Source: an uncultured Pelagibacteraceae bacterium
GTDB lineage: Bacteria; Pseudomonadota; Alphaproteobacteria; Pelagibacterales; Pelagibacteraceae
Assembly (NCBI GenBank): GCA_902606445.1
Contig: CACLGJ010000002.1
Span: forward strand, 1 to 64,000
DNA: 64,000 bases
Reading direction: 5' to 3'
In this document: one piece after another, positions 50,299 through 61,636 of the stretch
Layout of the letters: every line of letters begins with the position of its first letter
Numbering within the stretch: the first letter of the stretch is position 1
Program-made: the position numbers and the translations under genes
The notes under the pieces: generated by a model
What the model was told of the DNA's origin: nothing
The model's input: only the letters and a program-made list of their open reading frames with translations
Database searches by the model: none

Positions 50299-50841
50299 TC
50301 AAATTTTTCTTAATTGAGAAGATGAAATGTTGACTTTATTAAATTCAACAAATGTAACAGTTTTATTGGTAAAATTTTTGTATGTTTTTGAATTTAATGA
50401 ACTTTTTTTAAAACCATGGCGATCAAAAACTATAAGTTTGGATTTTTTTAAAATATTTTTCCATCTATGCCATTTATGAAATTTTATGAGGTTATCTGCT
50501 CCAATCAAAAAAAATAATTCATATTTATGAGTTTTGTAAAAATAATCAATCAGATCAGTTGTTCTGTTTGAATTAATTAAATTTTCAAAATACTTAACTT
50601 TTATAAATTTGTTGTTTCTAATTATTTTTTTGCAATGATTTATTCTTTCATTAAGATTGTTATATGTTTTTTTTTTGAATGGGTTTTGATTTGTAATAGC
50701 CCAAATAATAGATTTTAAACCAAATTTTTTAAAAGCTTCTTTTGAAATAGCTAAATGACCATTATGAGCAGGGTCAAATGACCCACCTAAAATTCCAATT
50801 TTAATTTTTTTTGATTTCAAATTATTTCCTAGTTTTGCCAT
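50299..50841 (-). CDS. nadD: Nicotinate-nucleotide adenylyltransferase
   Basis: NadD adenylates nicotinate mononucleotide in NAD synthesis. I use the ATG at 50841 (180 aa), because upstream residues from 50871 are read out of the proA gene. Motifs: GILGGSFDPAHNGHL (about residues 17-31) with the nucleotidyltransferase H-x-G-H signature, FLIGADNLIKFHKWHRW, and the C-terminal ISSSQLRK. It overlaps the proA end by 20 bases. Confidence 0.93.
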   Translation of the reverse strand: MAKLGNNLKSKKIKIGILGGSFDPAHNGHLAISKEAFKKFGLKSIIWAITNQNPFKKKTYNNLNERINHCKKIIRNNKFIKVKYFENLINSNRTTDLIDYFYKTHKYELFFLIGADNLIKFHKWHRWKNILKKSKLIVFDRHGFKKSSLNSKTYKNFTNKTVTFVEFNKVNISSSQLRKI

Positions 50842-52071
50842 TACTTGAAACCTGATATTTATAAGAAACAAGCTGACTTAATCCTACAGGGCCTCTTGGT
50901 GGAAGAGTGTTTGTTGATATCCCGACTTCACCACCGAAACCAAATTCCCCACCATCTGCAAATTGTGTGGAAGTATTATGCATAGCTATTGAGCTTTTCA
51001 CTTCTTTTAAAAATTTTTTAGCTGATTTAATATTTTTTGTAATAATTGCATCTGTATGCATTGTTCCATATTTGTTTACATGATTTATAGCATCATCAAT
51101 ATTCTTCACTGATTTAACGGAAACTTTTGCTCCTAGATACTCTCTAGTCCAATCACTCTCTTTGGCAATCTTAATTTTACCTTTGTAAAATTTATTAATT
51201 TTTTTATCACCAATTATTTGACAACCATTCCTCTCCAAATTAAATAAAATTGGATTACAAAATCTACTAAGTATTTTCTCATGAATTAAAATTGTCTCAG
51301 TAGCACCACATATTGCAGTATTTCTAAGTTTTGCATTTAGAGTAATTCTTTTTGACATGTTTAAATCTGCTTTTTCATCTATGTATGTATGACATACGCC
51401 CTCTAAATGGCCAATAACTGGTATTTTTGATATATCTTGAACTTTTTTAACTAAGCCCTTACCACCCCTAGGAATAATTACATCAACGTAATTTATCATC
51501 TTAGATAACAAAAAATTAACAATTTTTCGATCTTGAGACTCAATAAATTGAACATAGTTTTTATTTACTTTGTTTTTTTGAAGTGCCTTTTTAAATAAAT
51601 TTGCAAGAATTTTATTTGAGTAATAAGCTTCAGAACCACCTTTTAAAATAACTGGATTACCAGCTTTAAAACACAGAGCAGCAACATCGGATGTAACATT
51701 TGGTCGACTTTCATAAATTACTGCTATTACTCCAATCGGAATTGTTTTTTTTTCAATTTTAAGACCGTTAGATCTTTTCCATTTTTTTAAAACCTGATCT
51801 ACAGGATCTTTTAAACTAATAATTGTGTTTATAGAATTTATTATCCCTAAAATTTTTTTTCTATTTAATAAAAGTCTTTTAATAAAATTTTCTCTTAATT
51901 TATTTTTTTTAGCTTTTTTTAAATCCTTATTATTTTCTAAAATAATTTTTGATTTATTATCTAATATTAATTTAATGTAATCTTTTAAAACCTTATTCTT
52001 TATTTTAAAATTTACACTATCAAATGAAGCCTTTTTAGCGTTTTTTCCAACATCAAATAAATAATTTATCA

Positions 52072-52075
<4 letters not shown>
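50822..52075 (-). CDS. proA: Gamma-glutamyl phosphate reductase
   Basis: ProA reduces gamma-glutamyl phosphate to glutamate semialdehyde in proline synthesis. The 417-aa protein has IPIGVIAVIYESRPNVTSDVAALCFKAGN near residue 105, the catalytic cysteine in LRNTAICGATETILIH near residue 250, and the C-terminal NTSTQFADGGEFGFGGEVGISTN. It overlaps proB by four bases upstream and nadD by 20 bases downstream. Confidence 0.96.
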
Positions 52076-54175
<2,100 letters not shown>

Positions 54176-54178
54176 CTA

Positions 54179-54433
54179 TTAATTGGGTTTTACTGAAACG
54201 AAAGTTCGGTCTGCTTTAGTTTTTTTAAAAACTACTTTACCTTTTATTACTGAGAAGATTGAATGATCTCTACCCATTCCCACGTTTTCTCCAGGGAAGA
54301 TTTTAGTACCTCTTTGACGTACAATTATATTTCCAGGTATTACAGTTTCACCACCATATTTTTTCACACCAAGTCTACGTCCAGCACTATCTCTTCCATT
54401 TCTTGATGATCCACCTGCTTTTTTTGTTGCCAT
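54179..54433 (-). CDS. rpmA: Ribosomal protein L27
   Basis: L27 lies near the peptidyl-transferase centre. The 84-aa protein begins [28 protein letters not shown] and contains [31 protein letters not shown], which is standard. It follows rplU by 11 bases. Confidence 0.97.
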   Translation of the reverse strand: MATKKAGGSSRNGRDSAGRRLGVKKYGGETVIPGNIIVRQRGTKIFPGENVGMGRDHSIFSVIKGKVVFKKTKADRTFVSVKPN

Positions 54434-54444
54434 AATTTACCTAA

Positions 54445-54846
54445 TTATTTTTTTTCTTCTTTACCAGTTACCACCTTTTTTTTAACAGATGCAACTTTTT
54501 TTTCAGCCTCTGATAAAATTTTACCATCTTTTGAAAATATTTTATTTATTCTTATCATAGAGTATTCTTGTCTATGTCCATTTTTTCTTCTTGAATTATG
54601 TCTTCTTCTCTTTTTAAATATTAAGATTGTTCTATTTTTAGAATTTTTAACTAGTTCAGCTTCAACTTTTGCTCCAGATACAGTTGGAGCTCCAACTTCA
54701 ATTATTTTATCATCACCATAAGCAAGGATTTCTTTAAATTCTATTTTTGTTTCAGGTTTCGATTCAGGTAATTTTTCTATTTTTAGAATCTCACCAGATT
54801 TAACTTTATACTGTTTACCACCTGTTTGTATTACTGCGTATGACAT
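54445..54846 (-). CDS. rplU: Ribosomal protein L21
   Basis: L21 binds 23S rRNA. The 133-aa protein has the family start MSYAVIQTGGKQYKVKSGE and a KRRRHNSRRKNGHRQEYSMIRI segment near residue 80. A lysine-rich tail (SVKKKVVTGKEEKK) makes it longer than the usual 103 aa. It is the first gene of the rplU-rpmA-obgE unit. Confidence 0.96.
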   Translation of the reverse strand: MSYAVIQTGGKQYKVKSGEILKIEKLPESKPETKIEFKEILAYGDDKIIEVGAPTVSGAKVEAELVKNSKNRTILIFKKRRRHNSRRKNGHRQEYSMIRINKIFSKDGKILSEAEKKVASVKKKVVTGKEEKK

Positions 54847-54874
54847 AGTATTTGTAGTTTAAATTTGTTAGCGC

Positions 54875-54902
54875 AATATAGACTTAGCGAATATTTAGTC
54901 AA
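54875..54902 (-). promoter_or_regulatory. Putative promoter of rplU-rpmA-obgE operon
   Basis: Reading leftward, TTGACT (54902-54897) and TATATT (54880-54875) are 16 bases apart and match sigma-70 boxes well. The -10 ends 28 bases before the rplU ATG, leaving a short leader. The position, in the only sizeable gap between gloB and rplU, supports it. Confidence 0.6.
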
Positions 54903-54912
54903 GTCGAATAAA

Positions 54913-55632
54913 TTAAAAATTATCCTTTAAATCCCTAAGTTTTGAGAAACTTTTCAAATCTTTTGACCTAAGGAATATATTACAATCTAACTCCTCATGT
55001 ATAGTTGTTGGTATTGTAGGTAGACCACCTTTAATTTTTTTTTTTATATTATCTATTTTTTTTTTTAATTTTTCATTCTTGGGATCATGTTTTATGCAAA
55101 ATTTTGAGTTATCAAGTGTGTATTCGTGGCCACAATAAATTTTAGTTTCCATTGGTAGAGACTTAATTTTATTTAAAGAACTAAACATTTCTTCATAAGT
55201 ACCTTCAAAAATTCTTCCACAACCTAGAGAAAAAAGTGTGTCTCCGGTAAATGCTAATTTTTCATTAAAAAAATGAAAACAAATGTGACCTGAAGTATGC
55301 CCAGGAACGTGGATTATTTTAGCAGCAAAGTTCTCAGCTTTCCAAATTTGATTATCTTCTAAAAGAATATCTATTTTAGGTATTCTATGAGAGTCATCCT
55401 TAAAACCTAAAATGGTTGATCCAAATTTACTTTTTAATTCTTCATTTCCACCAATATGATCAAAATGATGGTGAGTATTAAGAATATATTTTAATTTTAT
55501 GTTATTTTTATTTATAAAGTTGATTATAGGACCTGACTCACTAGGGTCAATTACACAAGCAGAATAATTAGTTTTATCAATAATTAAATAACTATAATTA
55601 TCTTGAAGGCAGGGAATTATTTCAACTTGCAT
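54913..55632 (-). CDS. gloB: Hydroxyacylglutathione hydrolase (glyoxalase II)
   Basis: This is a metallo-beta-lactamase-fold hydrolase of 239 aa. The metal site is in LNTHHHFDHIGG (H-x-H-x-D-H, near residues 51-62), with further ligands in HVPGHTSGHICFHF, FTGDTLFSLGCGR and YCGHEYTLDN. It releases D-lactate from lactoylglutathione in methylglyoxal removal. It begins one base after metW in the metX-metW-gloB string, so SAM-II control of metX could extend to it. Confidence 0.9.
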   Translation of the reverse strand: MQVEIIPCLQDNYSYLIIDKTNYSACVIDPSESGPIINFINKNNIKLKYILNTHHHFDHIGGNEELKSKFGSTILGFKDDSHRIPKIDILLEDNQIWKAENFAAKIIHVPGHTSGHICFHFFNEKLAFTGDTLFSLGCGRIFEGTYEEMFSSLNKIKSLPMETKIYCGHEYTLDNSKFCIKHDPKNEKLKKKIDNIKKKIKGGLPTIPTTIHEELDCNIFLRSKDLKSFSKLRDLKDNF

Positions 55633-55633
55633 A

Positions 55634-56230
55634 TTATTTTTCTATTAGAAATATACCAAGATCTGCTAATAAATTTTTTATTCCCAGATTTCTTTCATTT
55701 ATTAATGAGGTATTTAAACCATTCAATGCTAATGATTTAAAAATTTTAATGTCCTTAGATTTAACAAAATGAAAAAAATCTTTGATAGTACACATATGTA
55801 AATTTGGTGTATTATACCATTCATCTGGTAAAGTTTTAGTAATTGGCATTGTACCTTTAATTAGTAGATGAGATCTCACTTTCCAGTATCCAAAATTAGG
55901 AATTGTGACTATTGCTTTTTTTCCAACTCTTAAAAGTTCATTTAATACTAACTCAGGATTTAAAAAAGCCTGAAGCGTTTGGCTCAAAACAACATAATCG
56001 AATGATTTATTTGGAAATTGTTTTAAGTCTTTTTCAGCATTTCCTTCAATTACAGTTAAACCTTTCGCAATACACTCTTGCACTTTTTCTTTAGATATCT
56101 CTAGTCCTCTTATATTTGCATTTTTATTTTCTTTTAAAAATTTCATTAAAATTCCGTCTGCACAACCTACATCTAAGACTTTTTTATCTTTTTCAATTAA
56201 ATCAGCAATTACTTTAAATTCATTTTTCAT
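55634..56230 (-). CDS. metW: Methionine biosynthesis protein MetW
   Basis: The 198-aa protein has a methyltransferase fold (VLDVGCADGILMKFLKE near residues 18-34, DYVVLSQTLQAFLNPELVLNELLRVGKKAIVTIPNFGYW). MetW pairs with MetX and is needed for homoserine acylation in several proteobacteria; its exact chemical role is less clear. It overlaps metX by four bases. Confidence 0.92.
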   Translation of the reverse strand: MKNEFKVIADLIEKDKKVLDVGCADGILMKFLKENKNANIRGLEISKEKVQECIAKGLTVIEGNAEKDLKQFPNKSFDYVVLSQTLQAFLNPELVLNELLRVGKKAIVTIPNFGYWKVRSHLLIKGTMPITKTLPDEWYNTPNLHMCTIKDFFHFVKSKDIKIFKSLALNGLNTSLINERNLGIKNLLADLGIFLIEK

Positions 56231-57351
56231 TCTTTATTTTCTGAATAGGATTTATCTAAAAAGTTTTTAAGTGCATTTAAAAAATCTGGCACATCTAATA
56301 AAAATGAATCGTGACCTTTGTCTGACTCTATTTCTACAAATCCAACATCTGCTCCTACCGAATTTAAAGCAATTACAATATCTTTATTTTCTTGAGTTGG
56401 ATAAAGCCAATCTGATGTAAATGAGATTATAAAAAATTTTGCTTTTGTATTTATAAACGCATCTGAAAGATTACCTTTGAATTGTTTAGATAAATCAAAA
56501 TAATCCATTGCCCTTGTAATATAAAGATAACTATTTGCATCAAATCTATCCACAAAAACTGAGCCTTGATATCTTAAATAACTCTCTATTTGAAAATCAG
56601 CATCAAATCCAAATTTAAGGTCTTCTCTTTCTTGTAATTTTCGTCCAAATTTTTCCTGTAAACCTTTTTTTGATAAATAAGTTATATGAGCTGCCATTCT
56701 AGCTACTGCCAATCCCTTTCCTGGATTATTATTGTTTGAAGTATAATTACCATCTTTCCAATCACCATCAGCCATAATTGCTTGCCTACCTAATTCGTTG
56801 AAAGCAATGTTTTGAGCTGAATGACTTGAGGTAGTTGCTATTGGTATAACTGTTTTAGATTTATTAGGAAAGTTACTAATAAATTGAAGAACTTGCATTC
56901 CACCCATTGAACCACCTGCTATAGAAAATAGTTTATCTATTCCAAAATGATTTAGTAAATTATATTGTGCATTAACCATATCATTAATAGTGATGACTGG
57001 AAAATTTGTTCCAAATATATTTTCATTATTTGGATCTTTGTGACTTGGTCCATATGAACCCATACATCCACCAATTACATTAGAACAAATTACAAAATAT
57101 TTATTTGTATCTATAGCTTTATTAGGGCCCACAGCATAACTCCACCAACCCTCTTTATTAGTTACGGGGTTTACTCCTGTCACAAATTGATCTCCTGTTA
57201 GTGCATGAAAAACTAAAATTGCATTATCCTTTTTTGAATTAAGAGAACCGTAAGTTTCATAGGCTATCGGAAAATCTTTGATAGTTTTTCCACAGTCTAG
57301 TTTTAAAGGTTTTTTAACAATTAAAGTTTTTATTTTTTTCTCAGTGTTCAT
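56227..57351 (-). CDS. metX: Homoserine O-acyltransferase MetX
   Basis: MetX acylates homoserine to start methionine synthesis from acetyl- or succinyl-CoA. The 374-aa alpha/beta-hydrolase-fold protein has the nucleophile serine in AGGSMGGMQVLQF near residue 145, HALTGDQFVTG near residue 50, and the histidine in DKGHDSFLLDVPDF near the end. Its leader carries a SAM-II riboswitch, so it is likely switched off by S-adenosylmethionine. Acyl-donor choice (acetyl or succinyl) cannot be read reliably from the sequence. Confidence 0.95.
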   Translation of the reverse strand: MNTEKKIKTLIVKKPLKLDCGKTIKDFPIAYETYGSLNSKKDNAILVFHALTGDQFVTGVNPVTNKEGWWSYAVGPNKAIDTNKYFVICSNVIGGCMGSYGPSHKDPNNENIFGTNFPVITINDMVNAQYNLLNHFGIDKLFSIAGGSMGGMQVLQFISNFPNKSKTVIPIATTSSHSAQNIAFNELGRQAIMADGDWKDGNYTSNNNNPGKGLAVARMAAHITYLSKKGLQEKFGRKLQEREDLKFGFDADFQIESYLRYQGSVFVDRFDANSYLYITRAMDYFDLSKQFKGNLSDAFINTKAKFFIISFTSDWLYPTQENKDIVIALNSVGADVGFVEIESDKGHDSFLLDVPDFLNALKNFLDKSYSENKE

Positions 57352-57387
57352 ATTTTTTATGCCTTTTTTGAATTGTGAGAAAAAAAA

Positions 57388-57437
57388 CTATTTTAGCGGT
57401 TTTTTTTAAGCGCTCGCAATTCAGTTAAATCAGCGCA
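57388..57437 (-). promoter_or_regulatory. SAM-II riboswitch before metX
   Basis: Reading leftward, the sequence GCGCTGATTTAAC, then AATTGCGAGCGC, an A-rich stretch and GCTAAAAT is the SAM-II consensus. GCGCT (57436-57432) pairs with AGCGC (57414-57410) to form P1. The conserved GCTAAA at 57397-57392 forms the pseudoknot strand. It matches the metX-linked SAM-II aptamers I remember from marine metagenomes. The 3' edge is about 37 bases before the metX ATG. SAM binding should repress metX-metW(-gloB). Confidence 0.92.
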
Positions 57438-57442
57438 TAATT

Positions 57443-57471
57443 TTTTTACTAGAACTTATTTATTATGTCAA
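57443..57471 (-). promoter_or_regulatory. Putative promoter for SAM-II / metX
   Basis: TTGACA (57471-57466) is a perfect -35 box and TAAAAA (57448-57443), 17 bases further on, is a weak -10. Transcription would begin about 57436, at the first stem base of the SAM-II aptamer. This agreement supports the call. Confidence 0.6.
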
Positions 57472-57543
57472 TTTTTTAAAAAAACCTCTTATTCTCTATA
57501 AAAATTTGTAATTTTATCTATAAAGAGCTCATAAATTAAAAAA

Positions 57544-58629
57544 ATGACAACTCCAAATTTTAAAAATTTTAATATTGAAGCTTATAGGCCTGGTAAATCA
57601 AAAGTTAAGAAACTTAAGAATGTAATTAAGTTATCTGCAAATGAATCTGCCTTAGGCATGAGTCCTAAAGCTAAGAAAATAATATCAAAAAAAAATTTTA
57701 ATTTAGATAAATATCCCGATGGAAAATCCCAAAATTTAAAAAAGGCAATATCAAATGCTTACAAATGTAATCCAGAGAAAATCATTTGTGGAGCAGGCTC
57801 AGATGAAGTTATTCAAATGATCTGTCAACTATTTTTGAACTCAAAAGATGAGGTGGTAGTATCAGAATATAGTTTTTTAATGTACAGAATTTATTCAACA
57901 ATTGTTGGTGCAAAAGTTTTATTTGCAAAGGAAAATAACTTTAAAGCATCAGTAAAAGAAATTTTAAAAAAAACCAGTAAAAAAACCAAAATTGTTTTTA
58001 TAGCTAACCCAAATAATCCTACAGGAACTTACTTAACTAAAAAAGAGGTTTTAGAATTAAGAAAAAAATTGAACAAAAAAATTTTATTAGTTATCGATGA
58101 TGCTTATGCAGAATATATGAAAAATAAAGATTATTCTTCAGGCTTAGATTTATTCAAAAATAAAGATAATGTTTTCATCCTAAGAACCTTTTCTAAAATA
58201 TTTGGATTAGCTTCTTTAAGAGTAGGTTGGGGATATGGATCAAAAAAAATAGTGGATGCTCTTAAAGTGATAAAACCACCATTCAATGTAAATGGCATTG
58301 CACAATTAGCTGCCGCAGAATCTCTTAAAGATAAAATATTTATCAATAAATCAGTTAGACATAATTTTTTATACGCCAAAAATATTAAAAAATTTCTTGA
58401 AGGTTACAATATTTATTCAAATTCAGTTTCTGCTAATTTTCTTTTACTTAATTTTGAAAAATGTAGGTATTCGGCAAATTATTTATATGAAAAACTTAAA
58501 AATAAGGGGATTTTGTTAAGATCAACTGAAGATGGTTATCGTATAAAGAATAAATTAAGATTAACTATTGGATCTAAAAAAGAAAACTTAAAATTTATGA
58601 ATACTGTCAAACAAGTATTGAAAAAATGA
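57544..58629 (+). CDS. hisC: Histidinol-phosphate / aromatic aminotransferase HisC
   Basis: HisC-type PLP enzyme, 361 aa. Motifs: IKLSANESALGMSPKA near residue 28, CGAGSDEVIQMI, FIANPNNPTGTY near residue 156, DDAYAEY, and the Schiff-base lysine in RTFSKIFGLASLRVGWG near residue 218. It makes histidinol phosphate from imidazole-acetol phosphate and may also transaminate prephenate or arogenate intermediates. Because prephenate dehydrogenase overlaps it by four bases, a role in tyrosine/phenylalanine synthesis is plausible. Confidence 0.88.
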   Translation: MTTPNFKNFNIEAYRPGKSKVKKLKNVIKLSANESALGMSPKAKKIISKKNFNLDKYPDGKSQNLKKAISNAYKCNPEKIICGAGSDEVIQMICQLFLNSKDEVVVSEYSFLMYRIYSTIVGAKVLFAKENNFKASVKEILKKTSKKTKIVFIANPNNPTGTYLTKKEVLELRKKLNKKILLVIDDAYAEYMKNKDYSSGLDLFKNKDNVFILRTFSKIFGLASLRVGWGYGSKKIVDALKVIKPPFNVNGIAQLAAAESLKDKIFINKSVRHNFLYAKNIKKFLEGYNIYSNSVSANFLLLNFEKCRYSANYLYEKLKNKGILLRSTEDGYRIKNKLRLTIGSKKENLKFMNTVKQVLKK

Positions 58630-59522
58630 AAAATATTTTAATTATTGGTTGTGGATTATTAGGCTCATCTTTATTGAGACAAATTAGTAAAAAAAAAATA
58701 GCAAAGAAAATATTCATTTATGAAAAATCAAAATTGAATATTACTAAAATTAAAAAATTAAGATTACCCGGGATAATTGTGAAATCATTAAAGGAAGGTG
58801 TTGTAAATTCAGATTTAATTATTTTTTGCACTCCAATGAGTGAGTATAAAAATATGATTTTGAAAATTAATAATTTTATTTCATCAAAAACATTAATTAC
58901 TGACATAGGTTCTTCAAAACTAGAAACTTCTAAAATTATTAAAAAATTTTTAAAAAAAAAAATTCACTGGATACAAAGTCATCCAATAGCTGGTTCAGAG
59001 GTAAGTGGACCAGAACATGGTAAAGAAAGTATGTTTTATGGTAGGTGGTGCATAGTAATTAAAGAGAAAAATACTCCAAAAAATAATATTAATATTATTA
59101 CTAAGTTTTGGAAAAAAATTGGATCAAAAGTAGTACTAATGAGTGCAGAAAAACATGATAAAATTTTCTCTATAACTAGTCATTTACCACATTTAATTGC
59201 ATATAATTTAGTTAAGTCAGCACAAGATTTTGAAAAAAAACAAAGTTATGGCCTTATAAAATTTAGTGCTGGTGGATTGAGAGATTTTTCTAGAATAGCA
59301 GCCTCAAATCAAATTATGTGGCGTGATATTTTTTTTAATAATAAAGATAATATTTCAAAAGCGATTGATTTATTTATAAAAAATTTAAACCAATTTAAAA
59401 AAGATATAAATTTAAAAAATAATAAGTCTATTATAAAAAAACTTATTCAAACCAAAAAAGTAAGATCAAAGATTATTAGATTGAAACAGGATATTGATAA
59501 GCCTGATTTTGGGAGAAATTAA
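58626..59522 (+). CDS. Prephenate (or arogenate) dehydrogenase
   Basis: TyrA-type enzyme of 298 aa. It has the NAD motif IIGCGLLGSSLLRQ at the N terminus, a TDIGSSKLET segment near residue 97, and the catalytic histidine in HPIAGSEVSGPEHG near residue 119. A second active-site segment is SHLPHLIAYNLV. It oxidatively decarboxylates prephenate (or arogenate) towards tyrosine. The gene is translationally coupled to hisC. Its stop is only two bases from the end of the convergent NlpC/P60 gene. Confidence 0.88.
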   Translation: MKNILIIGCGLLGSSLLRQISKKKIAKKIFIYEKSKLNITKIKKLRLPGIIVKSLKEGVVNSDLIIFCTPMSEYKNMILKINNFISSKTLITDIGSSKLETSKIIKKFLKKKIHWIQSHPIAGSEVSGPEHGKESMFYGRWCIVIKEKNTPKNNINIITKFWKKIGSKVVLMSAEKHDKIFSITSHLPHLIAYNLVKSAQDFEKKQSYGLIKFSAGGLRDFSRIAASNQIMWRDIFFNNKDNISKAIDLFIKNLNQFKKDINLKNNKSIIKKLIQTKKVRSKIIRLKQDIDKPDFGRN

Positions 59523-59524
59523 TA

Positions 59525-60268
59525 TTATATTCTAGATATTTTTTTTACCTTTAGATTTGCGGTTCTTTGAATTCTATTAATTGTTTCTGTGATTGGCATA
59601 ATTATAACCTTTTTTTCTGGTCCATAGGCATGAATTAGTTGCCTAGAATTTAAACACATAGCAACATGACCTTTCCAAAATATAATATGTCCTTTTTTAA
59701 ATCTTCTTTTTTTAAATTTTTTTTTAGAGTAATTGATTTGGTCTTTAGTATCTCTTGGATAAAATGAATTTTTATAAGTGAAGAATATTTGCAATAAAGC
59801 TGAGCAATCAATACCATTAAATGTTTTTCCTCCCCAAACATATTTTACATTTAGAAATTTTTTAAATATCTTAACGAAATTTTTATCATTATAATTTAAT
59901 TTCTTAATATCTTTTTTTTTAATCCATTTATTTTTTTCAATTTTAATATAGTTTTTATTTTGATTTAAAATAGATAACTTAGATGCAAATGGAAGCCAAC
60001 TATTTGTTTTAATTCCAGGTTTCTTAAAAATTCTTGCTTTAAGTGAACTGACTTTATAACTAGGGTTGAATTTTTTTAAGTATTTTGAATTTCTTATAAA
60101 CCCCGTGTAATTATCTAATAATGTTTTAATTTTGATCCAATTTTTATTTTTTGATAGAATTTTGAATTTCTCACCATATATAATTTGTGAAGTTATCTCA
60201 GATTTACTAGAAGGTTTTTTATAGATATTAGAAAAACAACCTATGAAATAAAAATTATTTTGCACCAA
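59525..60268 (-). CDS. NlpC/P60-family protein with SH3-like domains
   Basis: This 247-aa protein has two bacterial SH3-like repeats (about residues 12-60 and 70-115), then an NlpC/P60 peptidase domain. The catalytic cysteine is in WGGKTFNGIDCSALLQIFF near residue 152, and the histidine in FWKGHVAMCLNSRQLIHAYG. It should cut cell-wall peptide bonds such as D-Glu-diaminopimelate. No signal peptide is evident, so it may act on imported muropeptides or use another route. The neighbouring AmpG-like permease suggests muropeptide recycling. The start is uncertain: TTG at 60268 or GTG at 60265. Confidence 0.82.
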   Translation of the reverse strand: MVQNNFYFIGCFSNIYKKPSSKSEITSQIIYGEKFKILSKNKNWIKIKTLLDNYTGFIRNSKYLKKFNPSYKVSSLKARIFKKPGIKTNSWLPFASKLSILNQNKNYIKIEKNKWIKKKDIKKLNYNDKNFVKIFKKFLNVKYVWGGKTFNGIDCSALLQIFFTYKNSFYPRDTKDQINYSKKKFKKRRFKKGHIIFWKGHVAMCLNSRQLIHAYGPEKKVIIMPITETINRIQRTANLKVKKISRI

Positions 60269-61634
60269 TTTTAATTTTATTTTTTATTAACCATAAACAA
60301 ATTAATGAAGGTATTACCATTATAGTTGTTAACACAAAAAATGTACCCCAATCTCCATTTAACCAGTCAACTAAAGCTCCAGATGATGATGCTAGTGTAG
60401 TTCTCCCAGCAGTACCAACAGAGGCAAGTAATGCATATTGTGTTGCTGTGTAAGTTCTATCAACCAACAAAGATATAAATGCAACAAATGCTACTGTTGC
60501 AAAAGCAGCTGTAATGTCATCAGCTATAACAGCAATTGCAAATAAAAGTTCTGATTTTCCTGTCCAGGCTAAAACTGCAAATAAAAGGTTTGTTACAGCC
60601 ATTAGTCCTCCAGCAAAGAACATCGTTTTAATTGTTCCAGCTCTCATTGCCATAATACCACCCAATAAAGTAAATATAACAGTCGTAATCCATCCTAATC
60701 CTTTTGAATAAATCGCAATTTGACCTTTTGAAAAACCAATTTCTTTGTAAAAGAGAATAGACATTCTTCCCATAAAAGCTTCGCCAATTTTAAACAAAAA
60801 AACGAATCCCAGAATACCTGCAGCTATAGCAAAACCATTTTTTTTAAAAAAGCTTATTATCGGACCACCAATAGTTCCAGAAATATAAGCTATAAAGTTT
60901 GTAATAAAATTGTTGGAACCAAGTTTTCCCTTAATTAACTTATCTGTCTCTATTTGTTTTGCTTTTCTATCCGTCTCTATTGGCTCATGAACAAACATTA
61001 ATCCAATATTCATTAAAATAACTAAACCACCTAAAACTAAAAAGGTAGCTTGCCAGTAGTCTGAAATACCTAAATTTTCAAAAAATTCAGCTGTGAATAA
61101 AGCAACAACACCACCTAATTTATAACCTGTCCACCATCCAACAACTGCCATAGCCGCTCCTGCAGCCATAGATTTTCCTTCATTTTCATTAATTTGTTCG
61201 ATCCTTAATGCATCTACAGTTATATCTTGAGTTGCAGATGCAATAGCAATAATTAATCCAACAGAAATTAATAATGCCAAATTTTCTGTAGGATTGATCA
61301 CACTCCAAACCAGTAAACTTAACAAAATAATTATTTGCATCAAAACTATCCAACCTCTTCTATGACCTATTTTTTTGGTTAGTAATGGAATCTGAATTCT
61401 ATCTACGATTGGAGCCCACAGATAATTAAAAGCATATACTCCAAAAATTAAACCTGCCCATCCTATGGTTGATCTGCTTAGACCTTCCTCTTTAAGCCAA
61501 AGGCTTAAACTACTTGCAATTAATACCCAAGGAAATCCACTTATTGCACCTAATAAAAGAATTCTTATCATTCGAATATCTTTATAAATTATTAAAGACT
61601 CCAACCAGGATTGTTTTTTATTTATTTCAGACAT
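60255..61634 (-). CDS. MFS transporter, AmpG-like muropeptide permease
   Basis: With the ATG at 61634, preceded by GGAGA, the protein has 459 residues and 12 or more hydrophobic segments. An AmpG pattern is visible: LLGAISGFPWVLIASSLSLWLKEEGLSRSTIGW near residue 28 and TQDITVDALRIEQ near residue 140, then WWTGYKLGG. AmpG carries anhydromuropeptides into the cytoplasm for reuse. The partner NlpC/P60 peptidase overlaps its end. A TTG at 61649 would extend it by five residues. Confidence 0.82.
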   Translation of the reverse strand: MSEINKKQSWLESLIIYKDIRMIRILLLGAISGFPWVLIASSLSLWLKEEGLSRSTIGWAGLIFGVYAFNYLWAPIVDRIQIPLLTKKIGHRRGWIVLMQIIILLSLLVWSVINPTENLALLISVGLIIAIASATQDITVDALRIEQINENEGKSMAAGAAMAVVGWWTGYKLGGVVALFTAEFFENLGISDYWQATFLVLGGLVILMNIGLMFVHEPIETDRKAKQIETDKLIKGKLGSNNFITNFIAYISGTIGGPIISFFKKNGFAIAAGILGFVFLFKIGEAFMGRMSILFYKEIGFSKGQIAIYSKGLGWITTVIFTLLGGIMAMRAGTIKTMFFAGGLMAVTNLLFAVLAWTGKSELLFAIAVIADDITAAFATVAFVAFISLLVDRTYTATQYALLASVGTAGRTTLASSSGALVDWLNGDWGTFFVLTTIMVIPSLICLWLIKNKIKIGAK

Positions 61635-61636
61635 AA

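Noticed and set aside
57472-57543. A+T-rich inverted repeat before hisC (CTCTATAAAA...TTTTAT...AAAGAG)
   Set aside because: The pairing needs bulges and is mostly A:T, so it is no better than chance.
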